DNA from: Nitrospira sp.
GTDB lineage: Bacteria; Nitrospirota; Nitrospiria; Nitrospirales; Nitrospiraceae
Direction of reading: 5' to 3'
Length of the DNA: 64,000 nucleotides
Assembly (NCBI GenBank): GCA_029194725.1
Contig: JARFXQ010000006.1
Coordinates: 124,001 to 188,000 of the forward strand
Positions 32,254 to 42,123 of the stretch are shown here, in pieces. Made by a program: the position numbers and the translations under genes. Position 1 is the first letter of the stretch. Each line of letters starts with the position of its first letter. The notes below the pieces were generated by a model. The model was not told the origin of the DNA. It made no database searches and was given only the letters and a program-made list of their open reading frames with translations.

Positions 32254-33816
32254 TTACGAAAGTTCGAGGTGATAGCGGTCCAACGTAGTCGCTTTATGGC
32301 GAGAAAGGTTGGACAGCGACTTGTTGTAATCGACGATGGCCCGCAGTTCGTTGCCTTGGGCAGTGGCGAGGTCGCGCTGGAAATCGAGCACGAAGCGAGT
32401 CGTGCTGAGCCCGACCTTCAACCGTTCCTGCTCGGCCTGTAGCTGCTTTTCGGCCATGATGCGCGCCGACCTGGTGGTCTCGATACGTTTAAAGTCAGTC
32501 TGGACCCGGCGTACTGCCTCTCGCACGCCGACGATGATTTGCTGCCGCACGCTGACGAGGGAATCCTCGGCATTGCGGGCCTCCAGTTTTCGTTTGTTGT
32601 ACGTGTTGATGGCGGCACGGTTGCCGAGCGGATAACTGAGCACCAGTCCCGCTCCATAATTGTAAAAATCACCACTGAAGTTTCTGGCGGCGGAACTGGC
32701 GTAGTCGGCCCCTAATCCGGCGAGTCCTGCCGTGCCTTGGAATGAGAGGGTGGGCAACAACTGGTTGCGGGCGAATTGTTTATTCAGTTCACCCGATTCG
32801 ACATTTTTCTTCGCCTGCACGATTTCCGGCCGCTGTTCGATCGCCGTATCGATGGCCTCCTGGAGGCTGAGGGGTTCAAGGACCGTGACGGGGATATCCG
32901 CGGGGGTGAGGCGGACGTCTTGGCGCAGGTCTTCTTCGCCCGGATTCAAAAGACGGCGCAGTTGATCTTCTTGATCGCGAATGGCTTTTTCCGCAACTAG
33001 GATCTGCTCCACTCTGGACGCGACGGCAGCCTCCGCTTGGAGCACGTCGACGATCGACATGACGCCGGCCTTCGCCTTGGCGCGATTGGCCGCTAAGAGT
33101 TCTTCGGCGGCCTTCATGGCGGCTTGTGCCACCTTCAAGTTTTCATTCGCAAACACCAGCTCCCAATAGGTTTGTTCCACCGTGGTGATGACGGTCAGCA
33201 CTCGGTCTCGGAAGACATGCTGTTCGACCTCGGCATTATTTTGGGCGACCTTGATGAAGGTCTTATTGATCTCGATCCCGGCGTTCCTGAGCAACGGTTG
33301 GGTCAATGTGAAGGCCAGGCCGCCTGTCCAGGAAGGATTGAAGAGAAATCCTTGGGCGACATTCGCGTTCACGCCGGTATGGGACGGGCTATAATTGACG
33401 TCGAAATTGCCGCCTGTAATGAGGTTGGTCTGCGCATCGAAGGTCACAGAACCGTTTATCTGGTCGAAAATCGTAATTTCACTAAGGTTAGGTCTAGTAC
33501 CTCCGAATACGGGTCGATTGAGCGGGTTCAGTGTCCGATTGTATTGGCCGTTGACGCTGAGATTGAGATCGAACTTGGATTGTTCGACAATGATGTCCGC
33601 CAACCGGCTTTCCTTATTGCGGCGGCTGATACTGACGTCGAGATTGTTCTGCAGCGCGCGCAGCGCTGCATCGGCGAGCGACACGCTTTCACGCCGCTCC
33701 GCAGCGATCCGTTCGGTCACATCTAAGCCCCAGCCATTGGGTGGTGCAGAGACGCACCACAAGCCGACGATCACAATGGTCGCAAGGCGGTGATGAGTTG
33801 AGGATCCGCGATTCAT
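32254..33816 (-). CDS. TolC family outer membrane efflux protein
   Basis: A 520-residue exported protein with a signal peptide (LATIVIVGLWCVSAPPNGWG) and two TolC-type repeats. The helical segments include ALRALQNNLDVSISRRNK and EAIDTAIEQRPEIVQAKKNV. It would form the trimeric outer membrane channel of a tripartite pump or type I exporter, but no partner genes are in the window. ATG 33816 follows AAGGAGGAAGTT. A small secreted protein diverges from it. Confidence 0.9.
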   Translation of the reverse strand: MNRGSSTHHRLATIVIVGLWCVSAPPNGWGLDVTERIAAERRESVSLADAALRALQNNLDVSISRRNKESRLADIIVEQSKFDLNLSVNGQYNRTLNPLNRPVFGGTRPNLSEITIFDQINGSVTFDAQTNLITGGNFDVNYSPSHTGVNANVAQGFLFNPSWTGGLAFTLTQPLLRNAGIEINKTFIKVAQNNAEVEQHVFRDRVLTVITTVEQTYWELVFANENLKVAQAAMKAAEELLAANRAKAKAGVMSIVDVLQAEAAVASRVEQILVAEKAIRDQEDQLRRLLNPGEEDLRQDVRLTPADIPVTVLEPLSLQEAIDTAIEQRPEIVQAKKNVESGELNKQFARNQLLPTLSFQGTAGLAGLGADYASSAARNFSGDFYNYGAGLVLSYPLGNRAAINTYNKRKLEARNAEDSLVSVRQQIIVGVREAVRRVQTDFKRIETTRSARIMAEKQLQAEQERLKVGLSTTRFVLDFQRDLATAQGNELRAIVDYNKSLSNLSRHKATTLDRYHLELS

Positions 33817-33879
33817 AACTTCCTCCTTGATCGGCAGTTCGAATGCGAGCATACTATAACCCGCGAGGAGGGCTTTGTC

Positions 33880-34332
33880 ATGGATATTACTATGGCGTTC
33901 CGCGCTCAAGAAAAAGAAAAGATGACGCGATTACGATCACTTTCCAGAGTCGCAAGTCTGCTGTGTGCGCTGGCAGTGCTGGTAGTTTGTACCGGCACAT
34001 CTGCGCTGGCGCAGACTACGTCGAGTGTGCGGTCGTTTTCCGGCGGGGTCGCTCCGATGTTCACATTGCCTGGGGGTAGGTTGTACATCGACAATCAGGG
34101 AACGCAAGGGTTTCTCTACACGCCGGGACAGAACTTTGAAACCTATAACTTTCGAAATCCCACCACTGGTCAGGCTTGGAGCGGCGCTGTGATGACGTTG
34201 GGTCCACAACTGTCCATTGGGCTTATCCAGGGAGCGAATCAGACAGGTACGGACATCGTCCTTCCTGGACCGCCACGTCAAACGGCTCCCTTGCCTCCGA
34301 TCGAGTCGGACATCCTTGACGAGATTCCCTAA
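33880..34332 (+). CDS. Small secreted protein (150 aa)
   Basis: It has an extended signal region (ASLLCALAVLVVCTGTSALA, cut before QTTSS) and a mature part rich in Gly, Thr and Pro, including GGVAPMFTLPGGRLYIDN. ATG 33880 follows GAGGAGGGCTTTGTC, which makes the N-terminus longer than usual; ATG 33922 is an alternative. The family is not recognised. It is divergent from the TolC gene, so a shared promoter region is possible. Confidence 0.65.
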   Translation: MDITMAFRAQEKEKMTRLRSLSRVASLLCALAVLVVCTGTSALAQTTSSVRSFSGGVAPMFTLPGGRLYIDNQGTQGFLYTPGQNFETYNFRNPTTGQAWSGAVMTLGPQLSIGLIQGANQTGTDIVLPGPPRQTAPLPPIESDILDEIP

Positions 34333-34427
34333 GCCACTGAGCGAAACTGTTTTTCACTTAAGTACTCGCATTCTGCAGAGACTCGATGTCCTGAAACAGT
34401 CTCTTCCTGTCATCCGCTCGCTATGGT

Positions 34428-35969
34428 TCATGGTTGGTAGGCGAGTTGCCACGTCACCGCCAGCACATACCGGGCCACGGTGCTCAAGATCTCTGTATCG
34501 ATGGTGTCGACTGTATCCGATGGTTGATGAAAGTGCGGATGCACACCGCCACTCACGACAGTGACCGTCGGTACACCGGCTTCTTTAAATGGCACGTGGT
34601 CGCCGCCGGGGAAATAGCCATAAAGATCCAGTTTCTCGTGCACAGCCGCTGCCTTTCCTACATCAAGCAAGGCCTCCTTTTCTAATCCTGTCACACCTAC
34701 GGTGAGCCGCCCATTTCCAACGCCGGCATGGTCGATGTTGATCATGGCTTTCGTAGAATTGAGTGGAGTGATGGGTCGCGATGTATACAGACGTGACCCA
34801 AGCAGATCGCGCTCTTCGCCGCTAAAGGAGACAAAGAGGATCGTTCGCTTCGGGCGCATCTCCCCTTTTGCAAGGGCTCGCGCCACTTCTAACATGATCG
34901 CCGTGCCTGAGCCGTTGTCATCCGCACCGGGGAAAAGCACGCCTCCCGGACGACCAAAGTGATCTCGATGGGCTCCGATGATCACAGACTCTGCTTCGGT
35001 TCCAGGGATCATCCCCACGACATTGACTAGAATTCCGTCCTCCATCGTCGTCTTCCACTGAAGCGATGCAAAATGGTTTGTCCCTATGGCCTGGGACGGA
35101 GGTGCTTGGTTCAGGCGCCCTTGAAGGACACGCAGACGATCGGGAATGTCCCCCTTCGATTCAGCGAGAATCTCTTGGGCCATCGCCGTGCTGATCCAGG
35201 CTCCAGGAAGGGCGTGATCAGGAGGTAATTGACCATAGAAGGCACTGGGATTCCCCGTGATGCCACGACGGACCTCATAGGGGGAAAGCAGTGGCCCGGT
35301 CGCCATCAAGTAGCCGATCGCGCCGCGATCCCGCGCGAATCGAACCTTGTCTGCATGGCTAATGGAACCGCGGTAATGCTCCGGCTTGCCTCGCAGAAAC
35401 AGCACGATGGAATTAGTTGCGTCGATGCCCGCATAGTCATCGATGCCTTGCGCAGGATCGACGATGCCGTACCCCACAAAGATGATTTTGGATTGGAGAT
35501 CTGCGGAGGGCGAATCGAAGACTGGAAAATAGTCTGAGCCGAGATTGCTGGTGACCAAATGATCTTTCGTGCCGACTTGTACGACCGGACCCGGCGCTAT
35601 CAGAGGAGCGGGTATCAGGCTGGCCATCAGGCCTGATGCAGTACCATCCTTTCCCGTCGAGAAAGGCACGATCAGCGAGCCATTGCGAATGGGTGGTAGA
35701 TGCAAACCTGCCGAAAGCAACTCCCGCGCGATCCACCGAGCCGATTCGAGATCTGCCTTCGTGCCGCTTTGTCGTCCATTAAACGAAGGGCCGCTGAGCG
35801 TTCGGATGTCGGTACTCATCCGTTCTGCGGAGAGCGAATCGATGGCGGTCTGAAGGCCTGTTGCGGGCGATTGAGCCTGGCTTGGCTTGGGCGATAGAAG
35901 AAGGCAGACGGTCGCGAGGAAGATGATGCAGCCGACTCTGGAATCGTCGGCGGAACAGGCAAGGTTCAT
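34428..35969 (-). CDS. M28 family metallopeptidase, exported
   Basis: A 513-residue zinc aminopeptidase-like enzyme with a signal segment (GCIIFLATVCLLLSPKPSQA). The zinc ligands appear in IIGAHRDHFG, PGADDNGSGTAIMLEVARAL, FVSFSGEERDLLGSR, INIDHAG, and a His near the end (GGVHPHFHQPSDT). An inserted PA-like domain is likely between residues 150 and 280. It probably digests peptides in the envelope or outside. Confidence 0.88.
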   Translation of the reverse strand: MNLACSADDSRVGCIIFLATVCLLLSPKPSQAQSPATGLQTAIDSLSAERMSTDIRTLSGPSFNGRQSGTKADLESARWIARELLSAGLHLPPIRNGSLIVPFSTGKDGTASGLMASLIPAPLIAPGPVVQVGTKDHLVTSNLGSDYFPVFDSPSADLQSKIIFVGYGIVDPAQGIDDYAGIDATNSIVLFLRGKPEHYRGSISHADKVRFARDRGAIGYLMATGPLLSPYEVRRGITGNPSAFYGQLPPDHALPGAWISTAMAQEILAESKGDIPDRLRVLQGRLNQAPPSQAIGTNHFASLQWKTTMEDGILVNVVGMIPGTEAESVIIGAHRDHFGRPGGVLFPGADDNGSGTAIMLEVARALAKGEMRPKRTILFVSFSGEERDLLGSRLYTSRPITPLNSTKAMINIDHAGVGNGRLTVGVTGLEKEALLDVGKAAAVHEKLDLYGYFPGGDHVPFKEAGVPTVTVVSGGVHPHFHQPSDTVDTIDTEILSTVARYVLAVTWQLAYQP

Positions 35970-36142
35970 AATGATACTCTGATCAGGTCAGGTTGCATTC
36001 AGATGTGGGATCATAGCACGAGGGAAAGCAGGTTGCGGAGTCGCATTGAGCACAGGTACTATTCGACGGGCAGTAGGTGGCTGTGACATGTTCGGACGAC
36101 GTGAGGAGCAGCTGAAACTGTTTCTGAAGTGAGGGGATGCGT

Positions 36143-36394
36143 ATGGCGGGTGGTGAATCAGGAAAGGGATTGTACGATCATCTGTATCGGCGGTTTTTTG
36201 AGCAGCGCGATACTCATGAAGGGTATTCGTTCCAACATGCCCCTGGCGGCAGTGCCCCAACGCCCGCGGTGACGTTCCGCGAAAAACTGCGTTGGTGGAC
36301 TTGTGATCGATGGCAACGACGGAAGAAGATCCTCGCCGAGCGGGATCGTCTGCAACGAGAGATTCTTCAAATTAACAAGTCACAAAGCTTATAG
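36143..36394 (+). CDS. Hypothetical protein (83 aa)
   Basis: A charged protein ending in a basic helix (RKKILAERDRLQREILQIN). The start at ATG 36143 is spaced six bases after GAGGGG; ATG 36137 overlaps the site. The family is not recognised. It lies 16 bases before the next gene on the same strand and is likely cotranscribed with it. Confidence 0.5.
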   Translation: MAGGESGKGLYDHLYRRFFEQRDTHEGYSFQHAPGGSAPTPAVTFREKLRWWTCDRWQRRKKILAERDRLQREILQINKSQSL

Positions 36395-36410
36395 TATTTA
36401 GGGACTGTTT

Positions 36411-37202
36411 GTGTTGGAGAAATATCGAACCGGTTCTGTCATCAGGCAAGTCCAGCAAGGGTTCTTCGCTCTCTTGGTGGCTGGCCTGGGTCTCGTCATG
36501 GGGTATAGCCATAGTTACGGAGTTCAGAAGGAAACAACGGAAGAGAAGGCCGGTAATCTGAAGAAACAAGCGACGGGTGGGCTCTTCCATAGGTGGACAT
36601 TCGATCAGGATCAACCCAATACCTTGCCCGGCGGTTTCGTAAGGGGCGGTTCCAATGATGAGCCGCTTGCAAATTGGGTGGTTCAGGGGCATGCGACCGC
36701 ACCCTCTCCTCCCAACATTATCGCTGGTTCATCGAGTTGTACGCAGCCCTGTTATCAGGTGCTTCTGGCCGATGGATTGGAGTATGAGTATCCGGATCTC
36801 AGCGTTCGCTTTCATGCGCAGCAAGGAACGTCCGGGCTCGGCGGCATAGCGTTTGGTGTGCGAGACACGCGCAATTTTTACATGGCGATCGTCGATTCGA
36901 TCGGTCAAAAGGTGCAGCTCGTTCGCTTGACGAATGGACAGGAATTGTCCCTCGCGCAGGCGTCGGTTAATTTGAAGGCGGTTGACTGGCATTCACTCAG
37001 GGTTCAACGAAACACGATCATCAGCAAAGATTTTATCGAAGTGTTTGTAGACGGAGTGCTTGTCCTTTCGGTTGAAGACCAAGTCTTGGGATTGGGGCAA
37101 ATTGGGCTAGTCGTTCTTGGGACATCTACCGTGTTGTTCGACAGCTTCCACGCAGTTCCTCTCTTTTCGCACCGACCGCTTTCCACCCCTCCGGCCTATT
37201 AA
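36411..37202 (+). CDS. Exported LamG/concanavalin-like domain protein
   Basis: A 263-residue protein with one N-terminal hydrophobic segment (FFALLVAGLGLVMGYSHSYG). The remainder resembles a concanavalin/LamG-type jelly roll as in DUF1080-like proteins: FHRWTFDQDQPNTLPGGF, GLGGIAFGVRDTRNFYMAIV and DWHSLRVQR followed by IEVFVDGVLVLSVED. Such domains bind or cleave glycans. It starts with GTG 36411 and has no clear ribosome site. Confidence 0.65.
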   Translation: MLEKYRTGSVIRQVQQGFFALLVAGLGLVMGYSHSYGVQKETTEEKAGNLKKQATGGLFHRWTFDQDQPNTLPGGFVRGGSNDEPLANWVVQGHATAPSPPNIIAGSSSCTQPCYQVLLADGLEYEYPDLSVRFHAQQGTSGLGGIAFGVRDTRNFYMAIVDSIGQKVQLVRLTNGQELSLAQASVNLKAVDWHSLRVQRNTIISKDFIEVFVDGVLVLSVEDQVLGLGQIGLVVLGTSTVLFDSFHAVPLFSHRPLSTPPAY

Positions 37203-37218
37203 CGTGGGTTCACCAGCG

Positions 37219-37248
37219 GACCGGTTTGGCCTCAATCGGTTTGGCCTC
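37219..37248. repeat. Short tandem repeat
   Basis: CGGTTTGGCCTCAAT occurs twice in a row in the intergenic region between the LamG-like gene and the RRM gene. No function is evident. Confidence 0.6.
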
Positions 37249-37480
37249 AATCTTGCCATTTTTCGTCAGCCTGGAGTATCATAACGTTGTCGGTTTGAGA
37301 AAGGCCTGGCAAAACCGACGCCGAAAGTGACAAGGCCTGGATAGATGTTGTATTGGGCCAATCCGGGAATTTGATCGGAAGCCAAAGCTAAGCCGCCGCT
37401 GTGTTGACGCCCTCGGCCCATTCCTGCCTCGTTGTTTTCTCGAGTCCAAGACAACATCATTGTGTCAAAGGAGGAGTCAG

Positions 37481-37780
37481 ATGGGTGCGAAGATCTATGT
37501 CGGTGGATTGCCCTATGCGACGACTGAGCAACAACTAAGCGACCTGTTTGCGGCGCATGGGACGGTGGCCTCAGCGCGGATTATTACAGACAAGTTCACC
37601 GGGCAATCTCGAGGATTTGGATTTGTCGAAATGTCGTCCGATGGCGAAGCGCAAGCGGCGATTAGCGCCTTGAACGGCACACAACTTGGGGGTCGTACAT
37701 TGACGGTGAACGAAGCTCGTCCTCAAGAGCCCCGCTCCGGCGGAGGAGGGCGTGGGGGATTCGGAGGCGGTCGCGGCTAA
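37481..37780 (+). CDS. RRM-domain RNA-binding protein (Gly-rich tail)
   Basis: A 99-residue protein with one RNA recognition motif. RNP2 is KIYVGGL and RNP1 is RGFGFVEM, both complete. A Gly/Arg-rich tail (GGGGRGGFGGGRG) follows. Bacterial relatives bind RNA and are often cold-inducible. The start ATG 37481 follows AAAGGAGGAGTCAG. A good terminator follows the stop. Confidence 0.93.
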   Translation: MGAKIYVGGLPYATTEQQLSDLFAAHGTVASARIITDKFTGQSRGFGFVEMSSDGEAQAAISALNGTQLGGRTLTVNEARPQEPRSGGGGRGGFGGGRG

Positions 37781-37803
37781 CCTCGGGTCTGTTCCGCTGC
37801 GAT

Positions 37804-37838
37804 AAGGGCTGTCGGGATTTCCGGCGGCCCTTTTTACG
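37804..37838 (+). terminator. Rho-independent terminator after RRM gene
   Basis: AAGGGCTGTCGG pairs with CCGGCGGCCCTT (two G-U wobbles) around a short ATTT loop, followed by TTT. Confidence 0.7.
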
Positions 37839-37909
37839 TTGTGGGTTGCGACATCAAGAGTCATCGATGTCCATCTTGATTTCCATCCATACTGTTTCAC
37901 CGGGGGATC

Positions 37910-39907
37910 GTGCCACCCTTTAAGTTAGAGGCTCCTTTTAACGCTTGCGGAGATCAACCGGAAGCCATCGGAAGGTTGACCGCCGGGGTGCAGTCCGGGA
38001 AGAGACACCAAGTATTGCTTGGAGTGACGGGGTCCGGCAAGACTTTCACAATGGCGAACCTGATCGAGCGAGTCCAGAAGCCGACGCTCGTCCTGGTCCA
38101 CAACAAAACGTTGGCCGGGCAGCTCTATCAGGAGTTCAAGCAGTTTTTCCCCCATAACGCCGTCGAGTACTTCGTGAGCTATTACGACTATTATCAACCG
38201 GAGGCCTATATCCCACAGAGCGATACGTATATCGCGAAGGATGCCTCGATCAACGATACCATCGATCAGATGCGCCACTCCGCTACGACCGAGCTGTTGC
38301 AACGAAACGACGTGCTGATCGTGTCCTCGGTGTCCTGTATCTATGGGCTGGGGTCACCGGAGGTCTACCATGACATGCTCATTTATTTGGAGGAAGGCGT
38401 CGAAACGAGGCGAGAAAAGATATTGTCGAAACTGGTGGAGATTCAATACGAGCGCAATGATGTGGATTTTCATCGCGGGACGTTCCGGGCACGTGGGGAC
38501 GTGATCGAGATTTTTCCTGCCTCGTCCGAGGCCAAGTCGGTGCGCATCGAGCTGTTCGGAGACGTGGTGGATGCCATTCATGAGATCGATCCGCTCACCG
38601 GGAAATCATTGGCCAAGCTTCCCAAGGTCGCGATCTATCCGAACACCCATTATCTCATTGCTCCGGATCGCTATGAGAGGGCCATCACCGGCATTGAGGA
38701 AGAATTGGAAGAGCGTTTGGCCTTGTTCAGGAAGACGGGGCGGCTGCTGGAGGCCCAACGGCTTGAGCAGCGCACCAAGTTTGATCTGGAAATGATTCGA
38801 GCCATGGGTTATTGCCACGGGATCGAAAATTACTCGAGGCATCTCAGCGGACGGAAGCCCGGTGAACCGCCTCCCACATTATTGGATTATTTCCCAAAGG
38901 ATTTCCTATTGATCGTTGATGAGTCTCACGCGACGGTTCCTCAGGTGGGCGGGATGTATGAGGGAGATTACTCCAGAAAACGGACGTTGGTGGAGTATGG
39001 ATTTCGACTTCAGTCGGCGGTCGACAACCGTCCATTGAAGTTTTCTGAGTTCGAGAGTTGCCTCAATCAGGTGGTGTATGTGTCCGCAACACCCGGCAGC
39101 TACGAGCTGGAGCATGCCGGTCGGGATGTGGTTGAGCAAATCGTTCGTCCGACCGGTCTGATGGACCCAGTCATTGATGTCGTGCCGGCGAAGGGGCAGG
39201 TGGACCATCTCCTCGGGCAGGTCCGCTCGGAGGTTGGCAAGGGCGGCAGGGTGCTCGTGACGACCTTAACGAAGCGGATGGCGGAGGATCTAACTGAGTA
39301 TTACCACGACTTGGGAATCAAAGTGCGCTACCTGCATTCCGACATTAAAACCCTTGAGCGAGCCGAGATCATCCGCGACCTCCGGTGCGGGACGTTTGAC
39401 GTGCTGGTCGGGATTAATTTGCTGCGCGAAGGTCTCGATCTCCCCGAAGTGAGCCTCGTGGCGATTCTTGACGCTGATAAGGAAGGCTATCTGCGCTCAT
39501 ACCGTGCGTTGATTCAGACGGCCGGCCGAGCCGCGCGTAATCTCGAAGGCCGAGTCATTTTTTATGGAGACGTTGTGACGGATTCGATGAAACAGGCGAT
39601 CGAGGAAACGAACCGACGTCGCCGGATTCAAGCCGAGTACAACCTGGTTCATGGGATTACTCCGGTCGGTATTACAAAGGGCATTCCTTCCCTTGAGTAT
39701 GTGGGGGCTGACAAGGACTATGTCCGGTTGGATCTTGCAGCTGAATCGATCGAGCCATATGAGAGCTCAGAATCAACGGATCAACTCATCGAGCGGCTGA
39801 AGTCGGAAATGAAAGCTGCCGCCAAAGAGCTGGCCTTCGAGCGGGCCGCAGAGTTGCGCAATCAAATTCGATCGCTCCAGCTTCAAGCTCTGAACGCGAA
39901 ATCTTAG
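37910..39907 (+). CDS. uvrB: Excinuclease ABC subunit B
   Basis: The 665-residue helicase-like subunit of nucleotide excision repair. Walker A is [14 protein letters not shown], the beta-hairpin region is [19 protein letters not shown], and helicase motifs follow, such as [15 protein letters not shown] and [12 protein letters not shown]-terminal UvrB/UvrC coiled-coil ([20 protein letters not shown]) is present. It starts with GTG 37910. The stop overlaps the convergent membrane gene by four bases. Confidence 0.96.
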   Translation: MPPFKLEAPFNACGDQPEAIGRLTAGVQSGKRHQVLLGVTGSGKTFTMANLIERVQKPTLVLVHNKTLAGQLYQEFKQFFPHNAVEYFVSYYDYYQPEAYIPQSDTYIAKDASINDTIDQMRHSATTELLQRNDVLIVSSVSCIYGLGSPEVYHDMLIYLEEGVETRREKILSKLVEIQYERNDVDFHRGTFRARGDVIEIFPASSEAKSVRIELFGDVVDAIHEIDPLTGKSLAKLPKVAIYPNTHYLIAPDRYERAITGIEEELEERLALFRKTGRLLEAQRLEQRTKFDLEMIRAMGYCHGIENYSRHLSGRKPGEPPPTLLDYFPKDFLLIVDESHATVPQVGGMYEGDYSRKRTLVEYGFRLQSAVDNRPLKFSEFESCLNQVVYVSATPGSYELEHAGRDVVEQIVRPTGLMDPVIDVVPAKGQVDHLLGQVRSEVGKGGRVLVTTLTKRMAEDLTEYYHDLGIKVRYLHSDIKTLERAEIIRDLRCGTFDVLVGINLLREGLDLPEVSLVAILDADKEGYLRSYRALIQTAGRAARNLEGRVIFYGDVVTDSMKQAIEETNRRRRIQAEYNLVHGITPVGITKGIPSLEYVGADKDYVRLDLAAESIEPYESSESTDQLIERLKSEMKAAAKELAFERAAELRNQIRSLQLQALNAKS

Positions 39908-40164
39908 ACGTGCTTGTACAGGTAGATACCGATGAACATCCCAAGGATGCTGAGGATGTTAACCTTGATGTTGAATCCTAGGATGAGTTTGATCAGGACA
40001 AGGTCGATGGTGAGCGGCGGATTGATCCCGGGATTATAGTGCGTCGCAAAAATGTTTTGAATGGTGCCTTGAGGTGCCATGACGTGGAGAATCTCCCCGA
40101 GTATCCCGCCAAGGAGGCCCCCAATCAACACGAAAATGAGTAGCACCCAGGGCGATTTTCTCAC
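39904..40164 (-). CDS. DUF4321 family membrane protein
   Basis: An 86-residue protein with hydrophobic segments at both ends ([20 protein letters not shown] and [19 protein letters not shown]) and a central [20 protein letters not shown], matching DUF4321. GTG 40164 follows AAGAAGAG. The family's role is unknown. Confidence 0.8.
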   Translation of the reverse strand: MRKSPWVLLIFVLIGGLLGGILGEILHVMAPQGTIQNIFATHYNPGINPPLTIDLVLIKLILGFNIKVNILSILGMFIGIYLYKHV

Positions 40165-40282
40165 GTCGCCGCTCTTCTTTCTTTATGAGTTTGCAGGCGG
40201 TGGTTTTTTGGTGGCTCAAGGGCACCATATCCGAAGGGTTTCGGCATGTCAATAAAACTACTGGCTCGTGATGACCTGTAAT

Positions 40283-41688
40283 CCCAAAATGATAATGTCC
40301 GGTTTGACCAAAGTAGAAATGTCCTCGTCATTGGTAGACTGGCCGCTCTCACAAGGAGGGCGGGATGGTCGGAGAGGACAGGGTACTCATGAGTGGGAAG
40401 GAACTGCGGCGGGTCCATGTGATCGGCCAGGTGGTGGGGAAGCAGATCACGCAGGTCAACGCGGGGGCGTTGTTGGGACTGACGGCGCGGCAGGTGCGAC
40501 GCCTCCTGCGGCGGGTCGAGCAGGAGGGGGACCAGGGGCTGGTGCATCGGGCACGGGGCAAACCGTCGAACCGGCGGATTCCCGAGCAGAGGAAGGCGAA
40601 GGCATTGCAGCTGTACGAGGCGCGGTATGGCGATTTTGGGCCGACGTTGGCGGCGGAGAAACTGGCCGAGCACCACGGGATCACGCTCAGCGACGAGACT
40701 CTGCGGCTGTGGCTACGGGCGCGCGGGATCGAGCATTTCCGGCGGCGGAAGCGCCCACACCGGGCCTGGCGGGCGCGGAAGACGCATGTCGGGGAGTTGG
40801 TGCAGCTGGATGGATCGCATCATGACTGGCTGGAGGGCCGCGGCCCGGCCTGCGTCCTGATGGCGTACATCGACGATGCGAGCAGTCGCGTCTTTGCCCG
40901 GTTCTATGAGTACGAGGGTACGATCCCGGCGATGGACAGCTTTCAACGCTACGTGCGGCGCTATGGGTTGCCACTGGCACTCTATGCGGACAAGCATACG
41001 ACGTATCAGTCGCCGGTCGAGCCGACGGGTGACGAGCAACTGGCCGGCGTGGAACCGGCGAGTCAGTTTGGCCGAGCGTTGCGCGAGTTGGGCGTGGAGC
41101 TGATCGCGGCCCACTCCCCGCAAGCCAAGGGGCGAGTGGAGCGGCTGTTTCAGACGTTTCAAGATCGACTGGTCAAAGCGCTGCGTTTGGCCGGGAGCGC
41201 GACCGTGGAGGACGCGAACCGCTTCGTGGAGCACTATCTGCCGGTCTACAACCGGCGGTTTGCGGTGCCGCCGGCTCAGGCGGCGGATCTGCATCGACCG
41301 ACGCCACCGGCCCGCGAGTTGGACGGGAGCTTGTGCCTCAAGACCACCCGCTGCCTACGGAAGGACTTCACCATTGTGCATCAGGGGCAGCTCTATCAAA
41401 TTCACGACACGGTCCGGGCTGCCCACGTCCTGGTGGAACACCGGCTCGATGGCACCCTGCGGCTCACGCACCAGGGGCGGGCGCTCGGCTTCCACGCGAT
41501 CGCGGCGCGGCCCGCAGTCCCCGCCGTGAAGGCCAAGGCGGGGCAGCGACCTCGGCGCCCGATCGTGCCGAAGCCGGACCATCCGTGGAGGAAGCGGCTG
41601 CTGCAGAAACGGGGCGTACACGCGGCAGCAGCCGGACCATAAACCGGACATTTCTACTTTGGGAAGAAGAGGACATTTCTAAATTGGG
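40283..41688 (+). mobile_element. ISNCY-type insertion sequence (1.4 kb)
   Basis: The terminal inverted repeats are about 45 bases and each contains two AAATGTCC-type boxes. The left end reads CCCAAAATGATAATGTCC, then CAAAGTAGAAATGTCC. The right end (complement) reads CCCAATTTAGAAATGTCC, then CAAAGTAGAAATGTCC. One intact transposase lies between them. No target duplication is evident. It sits directly upstream of the tRNA-Val promoter. Confidence 0.8.
40365..41642 (+). CDS. ISNCY family transposase
   Basis: A 425-residue DDE transposase with an N-terminal helix-turn-helix (GALLGLTARQVRRLLRRVE), the rve-type catalytic core with VQLDGSHHDW and DDASSRVFARFYEYEG, and the Glu region SPQAKGRVERLFQTFQDRLV. 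It appears intact. The base composition (rich in G and C, with a run of GGCG codons) differs from neighbouring genes, which suggests transfer. Confidence 0.88.
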   Translation: MVGEDRVLMSGKELRRVHVIGQVVGKQITQVNAGALLGLTARQVRRLLRRVEQEGDQGLVHRARGKPSNRRIPEQRKAKALQLYEARYGDFGPTLAAEKLAEHHGITLSDETLRLWLRARGIEHFRRRKRPHRAWRARKTHVGELVQLDGSHHDWLEGRGPACVLMAYIDDASSRVFARFYEYEGTIPAMDSFQRYVRRYGLPLALYADKHTTYQSPVEPTGDEQLAGVEPASQFGRALRELGVELIAAHSPQAKGRVERLFQTFQDRLVKALRLAGSATVEDANRFVEHYLPVYNRRFAVPPAQAADLHRPTPPARELDGSLCLKTTRCLRKDFTIVHQGQLYQIHDTVRAAHVLVEHRLDGTLRLTHQGRALGFHAIAARPAVPAVKAKAGQRPRRPIVPKPDHPWRKRLLQKRGVHAAAAGP

Positions 41689-41710
41689 TTGACAACAGTG
41701 TGCAAACACG

Positions 41711-41739
41711 TTGACAAGAAAGCACGGACTTGATACCCT
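41711..41739 (+). promoter_or_regulatory. Sigma-70-type promoter for tRNA-Val
   Basis: TTGACA, a 17-base spacer and TACCCT, about 24 bases before the tRNA-Val gene. A second TTGACA occurs just outside the IS end at 41689. Confidence 0.55.
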
Positions 41740-41762
41740 CCGCGCAGGTTGCTAAGAAAATC

Positions 41763-41838
41763 GGGCGGATAGCTCAGTTGGGAGAGCGCTGCCCTTACAA
41801 GGCAGAGGTCACAGGTTCAATCCCTGTTCCGCCTACCA
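41763..41838 (+). tRNA. tRNA-Val (TAC)
   Basis: The acceptor stem GGGCGGA pairs with TCCGCCT, the D-arm is AGCTCAGTTGGGAGAGC, the anticodon arm CTGCC-CTTACAA-GGCAG gives anticodon TAC, and the T-arm contains GGTTCAATCC. An encoded CCA follows the discriminator A. Confidence 0.95.
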
Positions 41839-41972
41839 TTCCGAGATGTTTGGTACGCAGAGACAGGAAATGAGCTTGCCGAGCGGAGGATCTGTTCCTA
41901 CACGCGGGAATTGATCGGCGACCAACGATTTTGGTCTTATCGTGCTGCTGTTCTGCCAGCGATAGATTTTGC

Positions 41973-42050
41973 GGGGCCGTCGTTCAGCCTGGTTAGGACG
42001 CCAGATTGTCAATCTGGAGGTCGCGGGTTCAAATCCCGTCGGCCCCGCCA
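41973..42050 (+). tRNA. tRNA-Asp (GTC)
   Basis: The acceptor GGGGCCG pairs with CGGCCCC, the anticodon arm CCAGA-TTGTCAA-TCTGG gives GTC, and the T-arm contains GGTTCAAATCC. An encoded CCA follows. Confidence 0.95.
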
Positions 42051-42123
42051 TTATCTTCAGAGTTTGGTACACTCCACTTTGTCAGGAAATTATGAGCGCT
42101 GAGGAGGGAGAGTAGAGACTCGT

